A stretch of 64,000 bases of DNA, from positions 1 to 64,000 of the forward strand of contig NZ_VNJI01000037.1 in assembly GCF_007786445.1 (NCBI RefSeq), given 5' to 3'. The DNA comes from Paenibacillus cremeus. Its GTDB lineage: Bacteria; Bacillota; Bacilli; Paenibacillales; NBRC-103111. Positions 60,948-64,000 of this stretch are shown in pieces. Positions within the stretch are counted from its first letter, which is position 1. Every line of letters begins with the position of its first letter. The position numbers and the translations under genes are program-made. The notes under the pieces were generated by a model. The model was not told the origin of the DNA and did not search any database. It saw only the letters and a program-made list of their open reading frames with translations.

Positions 60948-61376
60948 TTATTTCGATTGCTCACAATACTTTTTGAAATTGTTCAGGAACATCTGCCAGC
61001 CTTCTTTTTGCTGCTCAATGGAGTGAGTCTCTTCAGCTTCAAACACTTCGACAATCTGCGTGCCGTTCTCTCGACCACTAAACGAGACCGTCACTTTACG
61101 TCCGTCTCCAAGGGTGTAAACCAGCAGCTCGTTGATTTTTACTTCGTTATAAACGCCGCCAAAATCAAATCCAAAGCTTCCGTCCTTCGCTTCCATTCTA
61201 GTGAGAAAGGCTCCACCTACTCTTACATCATTCTCGGCTCGAGGTGCATGCCAGTCGTCGGAAGCAAAGCTCCATTGGGTAATATGCTGTGGCTCGGTCC
61301 AATAGGCCCATACCTGCTCAACGGGTGCATGAACCGTGGTTTCTACCGTGATCGTCGTTTGATTTCCTGTTTCCAT
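60948..61376 (-). CDS. SRPBCC / AHSA1-like (ATPase-activator-type) protein
   Basis: The 142-residue START-like fold protein has the family features ITVETTVHAPVEQVWAYWTEPQHITQWSFASDDWHAPRAENDVRVGGAF, then KVTVSFSGRENGTQIVEVFEAEETHSIEQQKEGWQMFLNNFKKYCE. The family binds hydrophobic ligands; in bacteria its role is usually unknown. GAGGCGG precedes ATG 61376 (METGNQ), favoured over the upstream ATG at 61409. It appears to be expressed alone. Confidence 0.88.
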   Translation of the reverse strand: METGNQTTITVETTVHAPVEQVWAYWTEPQHITQWSFASDDWHAPRAENDVRVGGAFLTRMEAKDGSFGFDFGGVYNEVKINELLVYTLGDGRKVTVSFSGRENGTQIVEVFEAEETHSIEQQKEGWQMFLNNFKKYCEQSK

Positions 61377-61437
61377 TAGTATATACCGCCTCGCTTCATT
61401 AAAAGTCATGGATAATTATACCATTGGGCTAGCTCAA

Positions 61438-61491
61438 AGAAAACAGCGACAGACCTGGATGGATTTTTCGCTTCGCATCCAAGCTGTCGCT
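61438..61491 (-). terminator. Terminator of the CAP-domain lipoprotein gene
   Basis: The minus-strand stem AGCGACAG / CTGTCGCT, with an inner GGATG / CATCC pairing, is followed by GTTTTCTTT, 12 bases after the stop. Confidence 0.75.
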
Positions 61492-61502
61492 TTATACACC
61501 GT

Positions 61503-62255
61503 TTAGCCTGTAAACTCTTGCACCCACTCGCTGTTGTAATACGCTATGCCGATTTGCGTGAAGCTGCTGTTTAAGATGTTGGCGCGGTGTCCTGGACTGT
61601 TCATCCACGAGTTCATGACCTCTTGAGGGCTTGTTTGGCCTTTGGCAATGTTCTCTCCAGCCGCGCTGTAGGTGACTCCGAACGATTTCATCATATCGAA
61701 CGGCGAGCCGTAGGTCGGGGACTGATGGTCAAAATAATTGTTGTTGTACATATCCTGCGCTTTGGTCATCGCCACATTGTTGAGCGCGCTGCTCATGCTG
61801 AGAGCACTCAGACCTGCTTTGGAGCGTTCCTGATTGACCAGATTCAAGACCTGCTGGGCAAACTGCGAGGAATCGCCTGATTGTGACGGTGTGGCTGGAC
61901 TCGCTGCAGGCTGCTGATAGGATGGCTGCGATGGAGTCGTTGACGGTTGCTGATAAGACGGCTGCTGATAATAACCGGAAGGATTATTCGGGTATTGGTA
62001 TTGAATCTGTCCGTTCGTCAGATTGAACCATTCCGACCAATTGTACGTTTCCGCGGGCGCTGATTTGATTCTGACCGTTTTCTCGCCTACCCCTGTCGTT
62101 GAGGTTGACGAAGCATGCGTCAAATTGGACGGATTGGTGGATGGTGTTGAAAGCATTTTCGTCCGATCCGCCGTGGATTGAGTTTTAGTCATATGATTGC
62201 TTGTACAGCCAGTAATGGCGAGCATGGTGGCGGCAATGACAAGTAGCTTTTTAAT
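61503..62255 (-). CDS. CAP (SCP-like, YkwD-type) domain lipoprotein with apparent ATT start
   Basis: The 250-residue protein begins KKLLVIAATMLAITGC, a lipoprotein signal with the Cys in ITGC. A Ser/Thr-rich segment and a Pro/Gln/Tyr-rich linker with three QQPS(Y/T) repeats follow. The C-terminal CAP domain (about 130-250) contains VLNLVNQERSKAGLSALSMSSALNNVAMTKAQDM, NNYFDHQSPTYGSPFDMM, AGENIAKGQTSPQEVMNSWMNSPGHRANILNSSFTQIGIAYY. No ATG, GTG or TTG fits the signal peptide: GAGGGGGG is followed after seven bases by ATT AAA AAG, so ATT 62255 is the most likely start. It probably acts at the cell surface. Confidence 0.8.
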   Translation of the reverse strand: MKKLLVIAATMLAITGCTSNHMTKTQSTADRTKMLSTPSTNPSNLTHASSTSTTGVGEKTVRIKSAPAETYNWSEWFNLTNGQIQYQYPNNPSGYYQQPSYQQPSTTPSQPSYQQPAASPATPSQSGDSSQFAQQVLNLVNQERSKAGLSALSMSSALNNVAMTKAQDMYNNNYFDHQSPTYGSPFDMMKSFGVTYSAAGENIAKGQTSPQEVMNSWMNSPGHRANILNSSFTQIGIAYYNSEWVQEFTG

Positions 62256-62421
62256 AACAATACCCCCCTCGAGCCTCAAAGTTGTAGTGGATGTACAGAT
62301 CAAATTTTTTGCATAATGACTTCACATTATTCCGGAATCGAAATCCATATCCATCGTCTGAAGCGCTCATAAATATTGTATACTTAGGGAGAAGGAAGAG
62401 CCTGGAAAAGGAGGCGAGGGT

Positions 62422-64000
62422 ATGCGGACAGAGGACTGGATTCATGCAGGTACCTTGGAGGAGCTGAAGCAGGTGCATTCCAAGGTTATAAAAGGGGGCA
62501 TCGCCGTTTTCTACCACGAGGATGAGGTAAGAGCGATCGATAACCGGTGCCCGCATCTTGGCTTTCCACTTCATTTGGGAAGCGTTTGCAATGGGATTTT
62601 AACCTGTCATTGGCACCATGCTCGTTTTGACATCTGCAGCGGGGGGACGCTGGATCCTTGGGCGGACGATGTGCCGGCTTACGATGTCAAGATCGAGAAC
62701 GAGGAGGTCTGGGTCAGCTCCAGGCCTAGGAACAGCGCGAATAGCGAGAAGCTGAAACGGCGTTTGCGGGAGGGGCTGGAGCAGAATATCGGCATCGTGA
62801 TCGCGAAGGCGGTGATCGGTCTGGTCGAGTCCGGCGTTCCGGCGGATGACATCGTTCGGATCGGCGTTACGTTCGGGACCTCGCAAGGCAGTGGCTGGGG
62901 AGCCGGCCTGACGATTTTGACGGCCATGAGAAATGTGCTGCCCAAGCTGGACACTACGGGACGCATTCTTGCCCTATACCACGGCCTGCGGCATGTAGCA
63001 AGAGCCAGCTCCGGCCAGGCGCCGCGTCATTTGTTGGGGGCTTTGCCGTCGTCTACGGTTCCTATGGAAAGGCTGAGGGGATGGTATCGCGATTGTGTCG
63101 AGGTACGGGACACGCAAGGCGCGGAGAAGCTGCTCCTGACGGCCATTTCGGGCGGCGCAGCAATCGAGCAGCTGGCCGATCTGATGCTGATCTCGGTGAC
63201 GGACCACTTTTACCTGGACGGCGGGCATACCTTCGACTTCCATAACAAAGCGTTCGAGGCGCTGGAAAGCTTGGGGGCTTCCGCTTCCCTTACGGAGCCG
63301 ATCCTCGCTTCGCTCGTCCCGCTGATCGGCTCGCCTACGCGAAGCGAGGAGCTTCATCACTGGCAGGCGCCGGTCGACCTGGTAGCACCGCTTAGACGGG
63401 CATTTGAGAGGCTGCAGCAGGCGCAGGCTTCGGAGCCATCCGTTCACGTCGACGAGCAGGCTTTGGTGACGCAGCTGCTTAGTGATCAGCCCGAGGAGAC
63501 CGTCGAGCAGCTCACCAAGCTTCTTCTGGGCGGCGCAGAGCCTGCGCACTTGGCACAGCTGATTGCTGTCGCAGCGGCCGAAAGAATCGTTCGCTTCCAC
63601 ACGCAAAATGAGTTCAGCGATTGGGTCTCCGTGCTGCATACCTTCACCTACGCTCACGCCGTGCATGAACGGCTGCGCCGCTCTAAGGAGCCGCTGCTGA
63701 GCCGGGCGTTGTATTACGGGGCCATGGCCATTTATCATGACCGGTTTCTCAATGTGCCGCGGGCACCCAAGCCGAAGCCGAAGCCGAGGACTTCTAGCGG
63801 CGGAAGCTTCGCTCCGGAGGAGCTGCTTGAGCTGATGGACCGCAGGCAGCAGGTCGATGAGGCCGCGGGCTGGGTGGCGGGGTATCTCCGCGAAGGCCAT
63901 GATCCGCAGAAGCTGCTCGGCACGCTGGGCTTGGCGCTGCTTCGTGAAGACGCTGAATTTCACACCTTTCAGCTCTACGAGGCCGCCGTGTCCGAATATG
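62422..64000 (+). CDS. Rieske [2Fe-2S] protein with long His-rich helical C-terminal region (runs off the right edge)
   Basis: An open frame of 526 codons continues past the window. Residues 1-100 are a Rieske domain with cluster ligands Cys43-x-His45 (CPHLGFPLHLG) and Cys62-x2-His65 (CHWHHARFDICSGG), as in ring-hydroxylase-type ferredoxins. From about residue 110 on is a helical region of more than 400 residues that I cannot assign. It carries conserved-looking His/Asp motifs: ALYHGLRHVA, DHFYLDGGHTFDFHNKAFEAL, VLHTFTYAHAVHERL, AMAIYHDRFL, and a KPKPKPR linker. The Rieske domain may pass electrons to a metal site in this region. AAAAGGAGGCGAGGGT precedes ATG 62422. No partner gene is visible in the window. 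Confidence 0.85.
   Translation, partial: MRTEDWIHAGTLEELKQVHSKVIKGGIAVFYHEDEVRAIDNRCPHLGFPLHLGSVCNGILTCHWHHARFDICSGGTLDPWADDVPAYDVKIENEEVWVSSRPRNSANSEKLKRRLREGLEQNIGIVIAKAVIGLVESGVPADDIVRIGVTFGTSQGSGWGAGLTILTAMRNVLPKLDTTGRILALYHGLRHVARASSGQAPRHLLGALPSSTVPMERLRGWYRDCVEVRDTQGAEKLLLTAISGGAAIEQLADLMLISVTDHFYLDGGHTFDFHNKAFEALESLGASASLTEPILASLVPLIGSPTRSEELHHWQAPVDLVAPLRRAFERLQQAQASEPSVHVDEQALVTQLLSDQPEETVEQLTKLLLGGAEPAHLAQLIAVAAAERIVRFHTQNEFSDWVSVLHTFTYAHAVHERLRRSKEPLLSRALYYGAMAIYHDRFLNVPRAPKPKPKPRTSSGGSFAPEELLELMDRRQQVDEAAGWVAGYLREGHDPQKLLGTLGLALLREDAEFHTFQLYEAAVSEY

Noticed and set aside
62974-63963. A 329-codon minus-strand frame at the right edge
   Set aside because: It lies opposite the Rieske fusion gene, which has cluster motifs, a strong ribosome site and an uninterrupted 526-codon frame.

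Overview
This 64 kb window looks like chromosomal DNA of a spore-forming Gram-positive bacterium of the Paenibacillus type (Bacillales). The evidence is a spore-coat cotJABC operon, a five-gene cluster of YheC/YheD-type ATP-grasp spore-coat proteins, sporulation membrane genes ytrH-ytrI beside dnaE, the ytoI/ytpI pair, accDA-pyk, a citZ-icd-mdh Krebs block, phoR/phoP, strong AGGAGG-type ribosome binding sites and frequent GTG/TTG starts. There is no phage, plasmid, rRNA, tRNA or CRISPR region. Apart from an AT-richer gene at the left edge, the window is moderately GC-rich core chromosome.

Layout. 1-2.8 kb: a DUF3231 protein and an NlpC/P60 lipoprotein. 3-5.4 kb: molybdopterin-synthase genes (a MoeB-like E1 enzyme and a MoaD-MoaE fusion), divergent from a small sulfite-oxidase-like domain protein. 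5.4-13.9 kb: a YunD-like metallophosphatase, uppP, an HD-GYP c-di-GMP phosphodiesterase, YfkAB radical SAM protein, a CNNM/CorC protein, an AI-2E family permease and a YitT protein. 14-15.7 kb: cotJABC and a DUF975 membrane protein. 15.9-23.3 kb: a HAD phosphatase, then five minus-strand YheC/YheD paralogues preceded by a sigma-K-like promoter. 23.4-28.7 kb: DeoR regulator and Cof-type phosphatase, an acyltransferase, small proteins and ytoI. 28.8-34.8 kb: ytpI, ytrI, ytrH, dnaE, a three-unit palindrome array, pgpA. 34.9-43.4 kb: accD-accA-pyk as one overlapping operon, a thioesterase, ppk and ppx tail to tail, and a coiled-coil repeat protein. 43.6-47.5 kb: citZ, icd, mdh. 47.7-52 kb: TetR regulator overlapping a large RND pump. 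52-64 kb: 5'-deoxynucleotidase, polysaccharide deacetylase, class I fumarase, phoR-phoP, a Gfo/Idh oxidoreductase, a GH43 glycosidase, an SRPBCC protein, a CAP-domain lipoprotein with an apparent ATT start, and a Rieske protein that runs off the right edge.

How the parts connect. Central carbon metabolism (pyk, citZ, icd, mdh, fumarase) and malonyl-CoA supply (accDA) are together. Phosphate control is a second theme: PHO-box-like TTTACA/TTAACA repeats at 11-base spacing lie upstream of ppk, of phoR and of phoP, which suggests that polyphosphate synthesis belongs to the PhoP regulon here. Sporulation is the third theme: cotJ, ytrHI and the yheC/yheD cluster carry candidate sigma-E or sigma-K promoters.

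The most unusual items are the five-gene ATP-grasp cluster, the Rieske protein with a long His-rich helical extension, the MoaD-MoaE fusion with a buried Gly-Gly, and three families of small palindromic intergenic repeats. One of these families sits directly in front of Shine-Dalgarno sites. All calls come from reading the sequence; no database search was run.
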